Shown: positions 56,080 to 64,000 of the stretch, one piece after another
Numbering within the stretch: position 1 is the first letter of the stretch
How the letters are laid out: every line of letters starts with the position of its first letter
Source: DASSJT01 sp963715025
Lineage (GTDB): Bacteria > Actinomycetota > Actinomycetes > Actinomycetales > Dermatophilaceae
NCBI GenBank assembly: GCA_963715025.1
Contig: CAVQQQ010000002.1
Coordinates: 806,001 to 870,000 of the forward strand
Direction of reading: 5' to 3'
Length of the DNA: 64,000 bases
Notes under the pieces: generated by a model
The model's database searches: none
The model's input: the letters and a program-made list of their open reading frames with translations, nothing else
What the model was told of the DNA's origin: nothing
Program-made: the position numbers and the translations under genes

Positions 56080-57395
56080 TGGGCGCTCCTCTGGTAGGTG
56101 AGCGCGCCTCGGAGCATGGTGACCTGGACGGCGCCGCGCAGCGTCCGGCCGTGCCAGGGGTTGTTGCGCGACAACGAGGCGGACGCCGACCGGTCCACGG
56201 TCACCTCGGCGTCGGGGTCGACCAGCGTGAGGTTGGCCGGCGCACCGACGTCAAGTGCATGCCCGTGGCCCTCGAGCCCGGCGATCCGCGCCGGGGCCTC
56301 GGACATCACGCGGGCGACGTCGTCCCACCCCAGCCGTCCGCTCTCGACGAGCGCGTCGCTGACCACGGCCAGAGCCGTCTCGAGGCCGAGCATGCCGAAC
56401 GCCGCATCGACGAAGGCGTGCTCCTTGTCGTGTCGGGCGTGCGGGGCATGGTCAGTGGCCACGGCGTCGATGGTGCCGTCGGCCAGCGCGGTTCGGAGCG
56501 CCTCGACGTCCTCGGCCGGCCGCAGCGGGGGGTTGACCTTGAAGACGGGGTCGTAGCCCGCGAGCAGGTCGGTCGTGAGCACCAGGTGGTGCGGTGCTAC
56601 CTCGGCCGTCACTGCGATCCCTTGCGCCTTGGCCCACCGGATCACCTCGACGGTGCCGGCGGTCGACGCGTGCGCGACGTGGACGCGGCTGCCCGTGTAT
56701 CGGGCCAGCATGACGTCCCGGGCGACGATCGTCTCCTCCGCGATTCCTGGCCAGCCCGGCAGCCCAAGGCGTCCCGACAGCTCGCCCTCATGGCAGCACG
56801 CCGTGGCGGGCGCGAGCGCCGGGTCCTGGGCGTGCTGCGACACCACCCCGCCGAAGGCGCGGACGTACTCCAGCGCCCTCCTCATGACCCGACTGTCCGC
56901 GACGCACTTGCCGTCGTCGGAGAACACCCGGACCCGGGCACGCGACCGGTGCATGAGCCCGAGTTCGGCGAGCTGCTCACCAGCCAGGCCCATCGTGACG
57001 GCGCCGACCGGCTGGACGTCGACCAGGCCGGCAGCACGCCCGAGGTCCAAGATGCGCTCTGCCGCCTCCGCCGTGTCCGTGGCCGGCGTGGTATTGGCCA
57101 TCGCGAGCACGGCCGTGTAGCCGCCCGCCGCGGCCGCCGCAGATCCTGACGCAATCGTCTCCGCATCCTCGCGGCCCGGCTCCCGCAGGTGGGTGTGCAG
57201 GTCGACCAGCCCCGGAAGGGCCACGAGGCCGTCGGCGTCGATGACCGTGGCGCCCTTGGGTGCGGACACCGACCCGACATGCGTGATGGCGCCGTTCTCG
57301 ACGAGCAGGTCGGCTGCCGCTCCGCCCGCCAGCCGGGCGCCCCTGACCACGGTCGACGTGGCGGGCGGCGCGGTCACATCGGTCAGGATGCTCAT
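56076..57395 (-). CDS. pyrC: Dihydroorotase
   Basis: A 439-residue zinc amidohydrolase (class I). Metal His pair 'LVDLHTHLREPG', 'FSDDG' in place of the carboxylated Lys site, further His in 'SQHAQD' and 'HVAHAST', and the Asp in 'ATDHAPHARHDK'. ATG overlaps the pyrB stop by 4 nt. Confidence 0.95.
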   Translation of the reverse strand: MSILTDVTAPPATSTVVRGARLAGGAAADLLVENGAITHVGSVSAPKGATVIDADGLVALPGLVDLHTHLREPGREDAETIASGSAAAAAGGYTAVLAMANTTPATDTAEAAERILDLGRAAGLVDVQPVGAVTMGLAGEQLAELGLMHRSRARVRVFSDDGKCVADSRVMRRALEYVRAFGGVVSQHAQDPALAPATACCHEGELSGRLGLPGWPGIAEETIVARDVMLARYTGSRVHVAHASTAGTVEVIRWAKAQGIAVTAEVAPHHLVLTTDLLAGYDPVFKVNPPLRPAEDVEALRTALADGTIDAVATDHAPHARHDKEHAFVDAAFGMLGLETALAVVSDALVESGRLGWDDVARVMSEAPARIAGLEGHGHALDVGAPANLTLVDPDAEVTVDRSASASLSRNNPWHGRTLRGAVQVTMLRGALTYQRSAQ

Positions 57396-58387
57396 GCGGT
57401 CTCCTCACCCGAGAGCAGGTGGTAGAGCACGGACATGCGCACCGCCACACCCGACGACACCTGGTCGAGGATCAGGGACTGCGCGGCGTCGGCGGCGTCG
57501 GCCGCGATCTCGAGTCCGCGGTTCATCGGGCCGGGATGGCAGATGACCGCGTCGGGGTTGGCGGTTGTCAGGGCCGCGAGGCGCTCGCGGGTCAGTCCGT
57601 AGCCGATGGTGTACTCGCGGGCCGTCGGGAAGTAGCCGCCGCTCATGCGCTCCCGTTGGACGCGGAGCATCATCACGGCATCCGCCTTGGCGAGGGCCTC
57701 GTCGAAGTCGTGGCTGAGGGCAAAGCCGTCGTGCTCCGCCCAGCTGCTGATGCCTGCCGGCATGAGCGTGGGCGGCGCCACGAGGGTGACCTGGGCGCCC
57801 AGGCGCGCGAGGCAGAGCAGGTTGGAGCGGACGACCCGCGAGTGGGCGAGGTCGCCCACGATCACGACCCGCCGACCTGACAGGTCGCCGAGCCGCCGCT
57901 CCATCGTGTACGCGTCCAGCAGGGCCTGCGTCGGGTGCTCGTGCGTGCCGTCGCCGGCATTGATGACGTGGGCCCCGATCCACTGGCTGACCTGGTGGGC
58001 TGCCCCGCTGGCGCTGTGCCGGATCACGAGGGCATCAATCCCCATCGCCGCGACGGTCAAGACGGTGTCGCGCAGGGATTCCCCCTTGGAGGCGGAGGAC
58101 CCTTTGCCGGAGATGTTGACCACATCCGCCGACAGCCACTTCCCCGCAATCTCGAAGGAGGAGCGGGTGCGGGTGGAGTCCTCGAAGAAGAGGTTCACCA
58201 CGGTGCGGCCACGCAACGTGGGCAGCTTCTTGACCTCACGATGCTGCACGTCGTGCATCTCGGCAGCCGTGTCGAGCAGTGTGCGAATATCTCGTGCGTC
58301 GAGGTCGGCGATCGACAGCAGGTGGCGCCGGGATGCCGGGACCGGCGCCGCAACGCCGCGACTCGTCGGCAGGCTTGTGGTCGTCAT
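57392..58387 (-). CDS. pyrB: Aspartate carbamoyltransferase
   Basis: A 331-residue catalytic chain. The carbamoyl phosphate loop is 'FFEDSTRTRSSFE', with 'IRHSASGAAH', 'HPTQALLDAYTM' and the aspartate loop 'HPGPMNRGLE'. No pyrI regulatory gene is adjacent. ATG overlaps the pyrR stop by 4 nt. Confidence 0.97.
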   Translation of the reverse strand: MTTTSLPTSRGVAAPVPASRRHLLSIADLDARDIRTLLDTAAEMHDVQHREVKKLPTLRGRTVVNLFFEDSTRTRSSFEIAGKWLSADVVNISGKGSSASKGESLRDTVLTVAAMGIDALVIRHSASGAAHQVSQWIGAHVINAGDGTHEHPTQALLDAYTMERRLGDLSGRRVVIVGDLAHSRVVRSNLLCLARLGAQVTLVAPPTLMPAGISSWAEHDGFALSHDFDEALAKADAVMMLRVQRERMSGGYFPTAREYTIGYGLTRERLAALTTANPDAVICHPGPMNRGLEIAADAADAAQSLILDQVSSGVAVRMSVLYHLLSGEETA

Positions 58388-58983
58388 CGCGGCTCACCCC
58401 CGCTGATGGACACGAGGTCGCCCTCGGGGTCGTAGCCCTCGAGGCGCACCATGACCCGCTCCGCCTTCGACGTGGGCAGGTTCTTGCCCACGTAGTCAGC
58501 GCGGATCGGGAGCTCCCGGTGGCCGCGGTCGACCAGCACGGCGAGCTGCACGGCCCGGGGGCGGCCCAGATCGGACAGGGCATCGAGCGCGGCGCGCACG
58601 GTGCGACCCGAGTAGAGGACGTCGTCGACGAGGACCACGACCTTGTCGTCGATGCCCGTGGCCGGGATCGAGGTGTGCATGGGGCTGCGTGTGGGCTGCC
58701 GGCGCAGGTCGTCGCGGTGCATCGTCACATCGAGCGCTCCCGAGGCAACCCGGGTGCCTTCGACCTCCTCGATGAGCTCGACCAGGCGCTGCGCCAAGAC
58801 GACGCCACGGCTCGGGATGCCGAGCAGCACGAGGTCCTCGGCGCCCTTGTTGCGCTCGAGGATCTCGTGAGCGACGCGCCGCAGGGCGCGGGCGACGTCG
58901 CCTTCGGACATGACGGCTCGCGCGAACGGAGCGGCGGAAACGAGGGGGGCGCCCTCGGCGGGCGCGGCAGAGTCAGGACGCAT
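58384..58983 (-). CDS. pyrR: Pyrimidine operon regulator PyrR / uracil phosphoribosyltransferase
   Basis: A 199-residue RNA-binding regulator. The PRPP loop is 'VVVLVDDVLYSGRTVRAALD', preceded by 'DVTMHRDDL'; 'RADYVGKNLPTSKAE' is the family C-terminal motif. The first about 24 residues are a non-conserved extension, and an internal ATG at 'MSEGDVARAL' is a possible alternative start. AAGGAGG precedes the chosen ATG by 11 nt and is itself part of the leader hairpin described separately. First gene of pyrR-B-C-PH-carA-carB-pyrK-pyrD. Confidence 0.94.
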   Translation of the reverse strand: MRPDSAAPAEGAPLVSAAPFARAVMSEGDVARALRRVAHEILERNKGAEDLVLLGIPSRGVVLAQRLVELIEEVEGTRVASGALDVTMHRDDLRRQPTRSPMHTSIPATGIDDKVVVLVDDVLYSGRTVRAALDALSDLGRPRAVQLAVLVDRGHRELPIRADYVGKNLPTSKAERVMVRLEGYDPEGDLVSISGGEPR

Positions 58984-58992
58984 CGGCGTCAG

Positions 58993-59022
58993 GACCTCCT
59001 TCCCTGCCTCACAGGACAGGTC
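58993..59022 (-). promoter_or_regulatory. PyrR-binding hairpin beside the pyrR ribosome binding site
   Basis: The minus strand reads CCTG-TCCTGTGAGG-CAGG (59003-59020), matching the PyrR loop consensus UCCNGNGAGG. The outer GACCT (59018-59022) can also pair with AGGTC (58993-58997), covering the AGGAGG ribosome binding site. This fits translational repression by PyrR-UMP as in mycobacteria. Confidence 0.65.
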
Positions 59023-59046
59023 GTTAAAGGATGTCGGTCGATCAGT

Positions 59047-59052
59047 AGCCTA
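59047..59052 (-). promoter_or_regulatory. -10 box of the pyr operon
   Basis: TAGGCT on the minus strand gives a leader of about 57 nt containing the PyrR hairpin. No good -35 box is seen. Confidence 0.45.
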
Positions 59053-59095
59053 CCGCCCCTCAGTGGGGCGCCTGGCACCGACCCGCTCAGACCGC

Positions 59096-60769
59096 TCAGG
59101 CTGTCGTCCCGTCGCCTCGATGGACCGTGTCGGGCGATCCGGGAATGAGCACGCCGGGGTTGAGGATCCCAGCGGGGTCGAGCCTGGCCTTGACCGCACG
59201 GAGCACCTCGACGCCAAGGTCCCCGACCTCACTGGAGAGCCACTCGCGGTGGTCCCGTCCGACGGCGTGGTGGTGGGTGATGGTCCCGCCTCGCTCGACC
59301 ACGGCGTCCGTTGCCGCGGCCTTCGCCGCGCGCCACCTGCCCAGTGGGTCATCCCCCGGTCGGGCCGCCACCGTGAAATAGAGCGAGGCCCCCGTCTCGT
59401 ACACGTGCGAGATGTGGCACAGCACGACCACCGAGGCCCCGCCCTCGCCGAGGTGAGCTGACAGGGCAGCCCGCACTCCGGCATACACCTCCTCGATCCG
59501 CGACCAGAAGGCCGCGGTCTCGAGGGTCTCGACGAACACGCCCTCGTCGAGCAGGCTGTCGCGCAGGTAGGGCGCCCGGAACCGGCCCCGGTCCCAGGCC
59601 TGACCGCCCTTCTCGCCCTCCGGTCGGGCGCCGAGGCCCGCGAGCCGGGCGGCCGTCGCCTCGCGCAGGGCGGCTACCCGGTCCTCGCTGCCCTCGTAGC
59701 CGACCACGACGGTGCAGCCGCCGCTGGCCGGGGCACCGATGCTGTCGGGGCTGGCGAGGTTGAGGGCGGTCTCCGCCTCGTCGGAGAGGCGAAGCACGGT
59801 GGGCAGCTCCCCGCCACCCTGGGCCAGCGCGCGCAGAACGGCAGTCCCCGCGGCGAACGACTCCACGCGCCACGTCTCGTAGACGCATCTCGCCGGCACC
59901 GGCCGGACCCGCACGGTCACCTCGGTGATCACGCCGAAGGCGCCCTCGGAACCCAGCACAAGCTGGCGCAGATCCGGTCCCGCCGCGCTTGCCGGGGCCC
60001 TGCCCAGGGCGAGGTTGCCCCTCGGCGTCGCCACCCGGAGACCCTGGACCATGGCATCAAACCGCCCGTACCCGGCCGAGGCCTGGCCGCTGGAGCGGGT
60101 GGCGGCGAAGCCACCCATGGTGGCGTACTCGAACGACTGTGGGTAGTGGCCGAGGGTGAAGCCATGCTCGCGCAGAAGGGCCTCCGCGGCTGGCCCGGTG
60201 AGCCCCGCGCCGAGGGTGGCGATGCGTGAGGTGGCGTCCAGGGACACGAGGCGGTCGAGGCGGTGGAGGTCTAGCGCGACGACTCCGCGCCACCCCTCTC
60301 GGCGGGCGGAGACGCCGCCGACCACCGAGGTGCCGCCGCCGAAGGGAACCACCGCGAGGCCGTGCTCCTCGCACGCGCCGAGGGCCGCGAGGACCTCGTC
60401 GTGGCTCCCGGGCTCGACGACCGCGTCAGGCGCGTCTTCGGCGTCCCCGGCACGCATCCGCAGCAGGTCCGGTGTCGACTTGCCGCGGGTATGCCGGATC
60501 CGCGCCTCGCGTGCCTCGCTGACGTGGGCGGTTCCCACGGCCGCCGCCAGCGCCTGGCTGGCGGCTTCCGGAAGACGTGCGTCCGGCAGCCGCACCTCGT
60601 CGATCGAGGGTGTCGGCATCCCTGGGCTGGTGCCGAAAACGGCCTCGACGAGTGCCGCGGCGGACGGGGGCAGAGCCGTTGCCCGACCGGGGTCGCCCCA
60701 TCGGGACCAGTGCATCGGAGGCTGGCGCGTCTGAGGCGCGTGCGGATGAGGCGCGTGCGGATGCTCCAT
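59096..60769 (-). CDS. FAD-binding oxidase, alkyl-DHAP synthase-like
   Basis: A 557-residue VAO-family flavoenzyme. The FAD domain carries 'VVEPGSHDEVLAAL', 'VPFGGGTSVVGG' and 'HYPQSFEYATMGGFAATRSSGQAS'; the cap domain ends with 'GGTITHHHAVGRDH' and 'KARLDPAGILNPGVLIPG'. These match alkyldihydroxyacetonephosphate synthases (AgpS) and related glycolate oxidase-like enzymes; the ether-lipid reaction is not certain. ATG at 60769 is chosen over GTG at 60796, which would overlap tetR. Divergent from tetR-glpD. Confidence 0.85.
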   Translation of the reverse strand: MEHPHAPHPHAPQTRQPPMHWSRWGDPGRATALPPSAAALVEAVFGTSPGMPTPSIDEVRLPDARLPEAASQALAAAVGTAHVSEAREARIRHTRGKSTPDLLRMRAGDAEDAPDAVVEPGSHDEVLAALGACEEHGLAVVPFGGGTSVVGGVSARREGWRGVVALDLHRLDRLVSLDATSRIATLGAGLTGPAAEALLREHGFTLGHYPQSFEYATMGGFAATRSSGQASAGYGRFDAMVQGLRVATPRGNLALGRAPASAAGPDLRQLVLGSEGAFGVITEVTVRVRPVPARCVYETWRVESFAAGTAVLRALAQGGGELPTVLRLSDEAETALNLASPDSIGAPASGGCTVVVGYEGSEDRVAALREATAARLAGLGARPEGEKGGQAWDRGRFRAPYLRDSLLDEGVFVETLETAAFWSRIEEVYAGVRAALSAHLGEGGASVVVLCHISHVYETGASLYFTVAARPGDDPLGRWRAAKAAATDAVVERGGTITHHHAVGRDHREWLSSEVGDLGVEVLRAVKARLDPAGILNPGVLIPGSPDTVHRGDGTTA

Positions 60770-60773
60770 GCGA

Positions 60774-60796
60774 TACAGTGTGACATATGGTGTCAC
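60774..60796. promoter_or_regulatory. TetR-type operator over a leaderless promoter
   Basis: GTGACA-TATGG-TGTCAC (60780-60796) is an inverted repeat that covers the tetR ATG (60787). TACAGT (60774-60779) ends 7 nt before that ATG, a leaderless -10 box. A repressor here would block tetR-glpD and probably the divergent oxidase, whose ATG is 11 bp away. Confidence 0.6.
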
Positions 60797-61377
60797 TTCG
60801 TAACACCTCTGACCCCGACTCTGAGCTGCTCGACGCGGCGCGCACGCATCTGCTCGCCGTGGGCTGGAAGCGCGCCACCCTCACCGACATCGCGCGCACC
60901 GCCGGCGTCTCGCGCATGACGATCTACCGCCGGTGGCCCGACATGCGCAGCCTCATCGGCGACCTCATGACCCGCGAGTGGACCCGCGTCGGCGAGGAGG
61001 CGGGAGTCCTGACCGCGGGCGAGGGCGACCTCGCGGAGCGGATCAGCCGGGCGATGGTGGCCGCCGCGCAGCTCATGCGCTCCAATGCCGTCTTCCGCCG
61101 GATCATCGAGGTCGACCCCGAGGTCCTGCTGACCTACCTGATCGACCGCAAGGGACGGAGCCAGGAACGCCTCCTGGACCGGCTGGAGCAGGCCATCGAC
61201 GCCGGCCAGCGAACCCGCTCGGTCCGAGGCGGGGTCCCGCCACGCCGCATCGCCGCGACCGTCCTGCTCGCGACCCACGGCTTCGCGATCTCGGCCGGGA
61301 CCATGGCCGATATCGCCACCGAAGAGGAGTTGGCCGACGAGCTGCGGGCGCTTCTTTCGGGGTACCTGGCGCCATGA
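60787..61377 (+). CDS. TetR/AcrR-family transcriptional regulator
   Basis: A 196-residue repressor. The helix-turn-helix is 'ATLTDIARTAGVSRMTIYRRW' (split about residues 31-51), followed by a helical ligand domain with no recognised pocket. It overlaps glpD by 4 nt (ATGA), so the regulator and the dehydrogenase are coexpressed. Likely autoregulated through the palindrome at its own start. Ligand may be a glycerol or lipid metabolite, by context only. Confidence 0.9.
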   Translation: MVSLRNTSDPDSELLDAARTHLLAVGWKRATLTDIARTAGVSRMTIYRRWPDMRSLIGDLMTREWTRVGEEAGVLTAGEGDLAERISRAMVAAAQLMRSNAVFRRIIEVDPEVLLTYLIDRKGRSQERLLDRLEQAIDAGQRTRSVRGGVPPRRIAATVLLATHGFAISAGTMADIATEEELADELRALLSGYLAP

Positions 61378-62924
61378 GGTCGCAGAGGTCGGCGGCTGGC
61401 GGCGCTGCGCTTCCCGGTGACAGCGCGCTCAACGCCGCGCGGCGGTCGCGCGAGCTGGCCGAGGCCACCGACGGGCGCACGGTCGACCTGGTCGTCATCG
61501 GCCTCGGCGCGACCGGTGCCGGGGTCGCACTCGACGCCGCCTCCCGAGGGCTGTCCGTCGTGGGAGTCGACGCCCACGACCTCGCCTTCGGCACCTCTCG
61601 GTGGAGCTCCAAACTGGTCCATGGAGGGCTGAGGTACCTCGCCCAGGGCCAGTTCGGGGTGGCTTACGAGAGCGCCATCGAGCGCGGCATCCTGATGTCG
61701 CGCACGGCGCCGCACTTGACCCGGCCCCTGCCAATGCTGATTCCCATGCTGCCGACGGTCAGCCGCGCCCAGGCGTCGACTGCCCTGGGCGCCCTTTGGG
61801 CTGGAGATGTCCTGCGCGCCGCGGCACGCACCTCCCGCCACGAGCTGCCGAGACCGCGCCGGATGAGTGACACCGAGACGCTTGCCCTGGTCCCAGGGCT
61901 CCGACGTGGGGGCCTCCGGGGTGGGCTGCTGTCCTGGGACGGTCAGCTGGAGGACGATGCCCGGCTGGTCGTCGCACTGGCGCGGACGGCAGCCGCGCAC
62001 GGGGCCCGGATCCTCACCCGAACCCGGGTGCTGGTGGCAGGCGGTGAGGGGGTGTCGGTTCGCGACGAGCTGACCGGTGCGGTGGCGGCCATCTCGTCCC
62101 GGGCGGTGGTCAATGCGGCGGGCGTATGGTCTGGTGACCTCGTCCCGGGGATCTCGCTGCGGCCCTCCCGTGGTACCCACCTGGTGCTGCGTCGACAGTC
62201 GCTCGGCTCCCCCGCTGCTGCCGTGATGGCTCCGGTGCCGGGCGAGTCCACCCGGTTCGTCTTCGCCCTCCCCCAGCCGGACGGGCTGGTCTACGTCGGC
62301 GTGACCGACGAACTGGTCGACGGCCCGGTCCCCGACGTGCCCGTGCCCACGGATGCCGAGGTCGACTTCCTGCTCGGGGTCATCGGAACCGCCTTCGAGC
62401 GGCCGCTCTCGCGTGCTGACGTCGTGGGTGCCTATGCCGGGCTCCGGCCGCTGCTGGAGGCGGAGGGCCGCACCGCAGACCTGTCCCGCCGGCACACCGT
62501 GATTACGGCGCCCTCGGGTGTGATCACGGTCACGGGTGGCAAGCTCACGACGTACCGCCGGATGGCGCAGGACGCGGTCGATGCCGCCGTCCGGCTGCGG
62601 GGGCTGTCCGGCCGATCCTGCCGGACGGCATACCTCCCGCTGGTGGGCGCGGCGCCGCGCTCTGAGCTCCTCAGGGTCGACGCCCCGACCCGGCTCGTGC
62701 GCCGCTACGGCACGGAGGCGCCCTTGGTGGCCGCCGGTCCCTCGTCCCGCGAGCGGATCGCCCCCGGAGTGCCGGTCACGCATGCGGAGCTGCAGTTCGG
62801 GCTGACCCACGAGGGCGCCCTCGACGTCGACGACCTGCTCGACCGGCGGACCCGCGTGGGGCTCGTGCCCGCGGACCGCGCGGCCTCGGCGGCGGCGGCA
62901 CGCGCGGCACTGTCAACGGTCTGA
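61374..62924 (+). CDS. glpD: Glycerol-3-phosphate dehydrogenase, FAD type
   Basis: A 516-residue membrane-associated flavoenzyme oxidising glycerol 3-phosphate to DHAP. FAD fold 'LVVIGLGATGAGVALDAASRG', 'RWSSKLVHGGLRYLAQ', 'VVNAAGVWSGDL', 'GAYAGLRPLLE' and 'VTGGKLTTYRRMAQDAVD' are all family signatures; a C-terminal helical domain (about 400-516) follows. Product DHAP could feed the divergent AgpS-like enzyme's pathway. Confidence 0.94.
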   Translation: MRSQRSAAGGAALPGDSALNAARRSRELAEATDGRTVDLVVIGLGATGAGVALDAASRGLSVVGVDAHDLAFGTSRWSSKLVHGGLRYLAQGQFGVAYESAIERGILMSRTAPHLTRPLPMLIPMLPTVSRAQASTALGALWAGDVLRAAARTSRHELPRPRRMSDTETLALVPGLRRGGLRGGLLSWDGQLEDDARLVVALARTAAAHGARILTRTRVLVAGGEGVSVRDELTGAVAAISSRAVVNAAGVWSGDLVPGISLRPSRGTHLVLRRQSLGSPAAAVMAPVPGESTRFVFALPQPDGLVYVGVTDELVDGPVPDVPVPTDAEVDFLLGVIGTAFERPLSRADVVGAYAGLRPLLEAEGRTADLSRRHTVITAPSGVITVTGGKLTTYRRMAQDAVDAAVRLRGLSGRSCRTAYLPLVGAAPRSELLRVDAPTRLVRRYGTEAPLVAAGPSSRERIAPGVPVTHAELQFGLTHEGALDVDDLLDRRTRVGLVPADRAASAAAARAALSTV

Positions 62925-62980
62925 CCGCGCCCCACGCCAGGAGCGACCGCAGTGACCCCCGCGCTCCGGAGGGGAACGCG

Positions 62981-63394
62981 CTAGGCGAGGGTCGGCTTGA
63001 CCTCGGCCAGCCGGGCGAGCAGGCCGTTGACGAACTTCGGCGAGTCCTCGGTGCTCAGCGTCCGGGCCAGCTCGACCGCCTCGGCGATCGCGACCCCCTC
63101 GGGAACCCCCTCGCCATAGAGGACCTCGAAGGCGCCCAGCCGCAGGATGGCCCGGTCGACGCTCGGCATCCGCTCGAGCGACCACCCCTGGCTGTAGGTG
63201 GACAGCAGCTCGTTGATGTCGGTCCAGTGCGCGACGACCCCCTCGACGAGGTCGGCGGTGTACTGGCTCAGAGGCGCCTCTGTGACCGGCTTCGCCAGCC
63301 GCTCCGCGAGGAGGTCACGGGCGTTCACCCCACGCTGCTCGGCCTCGAACAGCAGGTCGATCGCGCGTTTGCGGGCTTTGGATCGGGCGCCCAC
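62981..63394 (-). CDS. nusB: Transcription antitermination protein NusB
   Basis: A 137-residue all-helical RNA-binding protein for rRNA transcription. 'RSKARKRAIDLLFEAEQRG', 'MPSVDRAILRLGAFEVLYG', 'VAIAEAVELARTLSTEDSPKFVNGLL' match the family. GTG at 63394, 6 nt after efp. It converges on glpD; the 56-bp gap has a weak GGAGCG/CGCTCC repeat only. Confidence 0.95.
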   Translation of the reverse strand: MGARSKARKRAIDLLFEAEQRGVNARDLLAERLAKPVTEAPLSQYTADLVEGVVAHWTDINELLSTYSQGWSLERMPSVDRAILRLGAFEVLYGEGVPEGVAIAEAVELARTLSTEDSPKFVNGLLARLAEVKPTLA

Positions 63395-63400
63395 GTCAGG

Positions 63401-63961
63401 TCAGTTGACCCGGCCGAGGTAAGACCCGTCGCGCGTGTCGACCTTGACCTTGGTACCGGTCTCGAGGAACAGCGGGACCTGGATCTGGGCACCGGTCTCC
63501 AGGGTCGCCGGCTTGGTGCCCCCGGTGGAGCGGTCGCCCTGAAGCCCGGGCTCGGTGTAGGTGATCTCGAGGACGACCGACGCGGGCAGCTCGACATAGA
63601 GCACGGTGCCGTCGTGGCTCGCGACCTGGGCGCTCTGGTTCTCGAGCAGGTAGTCGGCGGCGCTGCCGACCGTGGCCTCCGGAATGTGGATCTGGTCGTA
63701 GGTCGTGCCGTCCATGAAGACGAAGTCGGTGCCGTCCTTGTAGAGGTACTGCATGTCGCGACGGTCGACGTTGGCGGTCTCGACCTTGACACCCGCGTTG
63801 AAGGTCTTGTCGACGACCTTGCCCGACAAGACGTTCTTGAGCTTGGTGCGCACGAACGCCGGGCCCTTGCCGGGCTTGACGTGCTGGAACTCCACCACAG
63901 ACCACAGCTGGCCCTCGAGGTTGAGCACCAGGCCGTTCTTCAGGTCGTTGGTCGTTGCCAC
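63401..63961 (-). CDS. efp: Translation elongation factor P
   Basis: A 186-residue, three-domain protein that relieves ribosome stalling at polyproline. The tip loop is 'HVKPGKGPAFVR', the actinobacterial PGKGP form in which the Lys is reported to work unmodified; no EpmA or EarP gene is in the window. GTG at 63961. Its promoter is outside or in the last 39 bp, which contain one GTATGCCG octamer and otherwise nothing clear. Confidence 0.96.
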   Translation of the reverse strand: MATTNDLKNGLVLNLEGQLWSVVEFQHVKPGKGPAFVRTKLKNVLSGKVVDKTFNAGVKVETANVDRRDMQYLYKDGTDFVFMDGTTYDQIHIPEATVGSAADYLLENQSAQVASHDGTVLYVELPASVVLEITYTEPGLQGDRSTGGTKPATLETGAQIQVPLFLETGTKVKVDTRDGSYLGRVN

Positions 63962-64000
63962 GTTGGGTGTCGCTTTCTGGGAGAGGCGTTCGTATGCCGG

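Noticed and set aside
62925..62980. Terminator between glpD and nusB
   Set aside because: Only a weak GGAGCG/CGCTCC pair with a 16-nt loop; not convincing enough to list.

Overview
The window is a contiguous piece of a high-GC actinobacterial chromosome, made almost entirely of housekeeping genes. The evidence is GTG-rich starts, ATGA/GTGA gene overlaps, leaderless promoters, an actinobacterial integration host factor (mihF), a PdtaR-type ANTAR regulator, a helicase-less PriA, an AftD-like arabinofuranosyltransferase and a PGKGP-loop EF-P. The content fits the Micrococcales, perhaps Intrasporangiaceae, but no rRNA or marker comparison was possible. Most genes lie on the minus strand. There is no CRISPR array, insertion sequence, prophage or rRNA.

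Layout. (1) 1-7.7 kb: edge-truncated AftD-like gene, polA, a GNAT enzyme, DUF554, pdtaR, tRNA-Leu(CAA), pyk. (2) 7.8-13.8 kb: gltB-gltD. (3) 14-22.6 kb: hisI-trpE, three small membrane genes, then trpC-trpB-trpA, a MauE-like and a DsbA-like protein, and lgt. (4) 22.6-26.3 kb: an asymmetric heterodimeric ABC exporter. (5) 26.4-33.5 kb: hisF, a P-loop kinase, a FUSC protein, a decayed MFS gene, a twice-frameshifted adenylate cyclase, a PH-domain protein, hisG and hisE. (6) 33.5-38 kb: FMN riboswitch followed by ribD-ribE-pnuC-ribBA-ribH. (7) 38-48.7 kb: pyrF-mihF-gmk-rpoZ-coaBC-metK-priA-def-fmt-rsmB-rpe. (8) 48.8-59 kb: pyrR-pyrB-pyrC-(PH-like)-carA-carB-pyrK-pyrD, the whole UMP pathway except pyrE, with a PyrR-binding leader. 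(9) 59-62.9 kb: an AgpS-like oxidase divergent from tetR-glpD. (10) 63-64 kb: efp-nusB.

The genes form tightly coupled transcription units for tryptophan, histidine, riboflavin and pyrimidine synthesis plus an information-processing block. Regulation visible in the DNA includes an FMN riboswitch, a PyrR loop next to a ribosome binding site, a TetR-type operator over a leaderless start, structured leaders before metK and mihF, and thirteen promoters whose -10 box lies 6-7 nt before the start codon.

The most unusual signal is not a gene. The octamer GTATGCCG (or its complement CGGCATAC) occurs at least 33 times, in both orientations, mostly inside genes, and is often built from codons that are rare in such a genome (TAT, GCA, ATA). 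Its density resembles DNA-uptake sequences or HIP1-type genome signatures.
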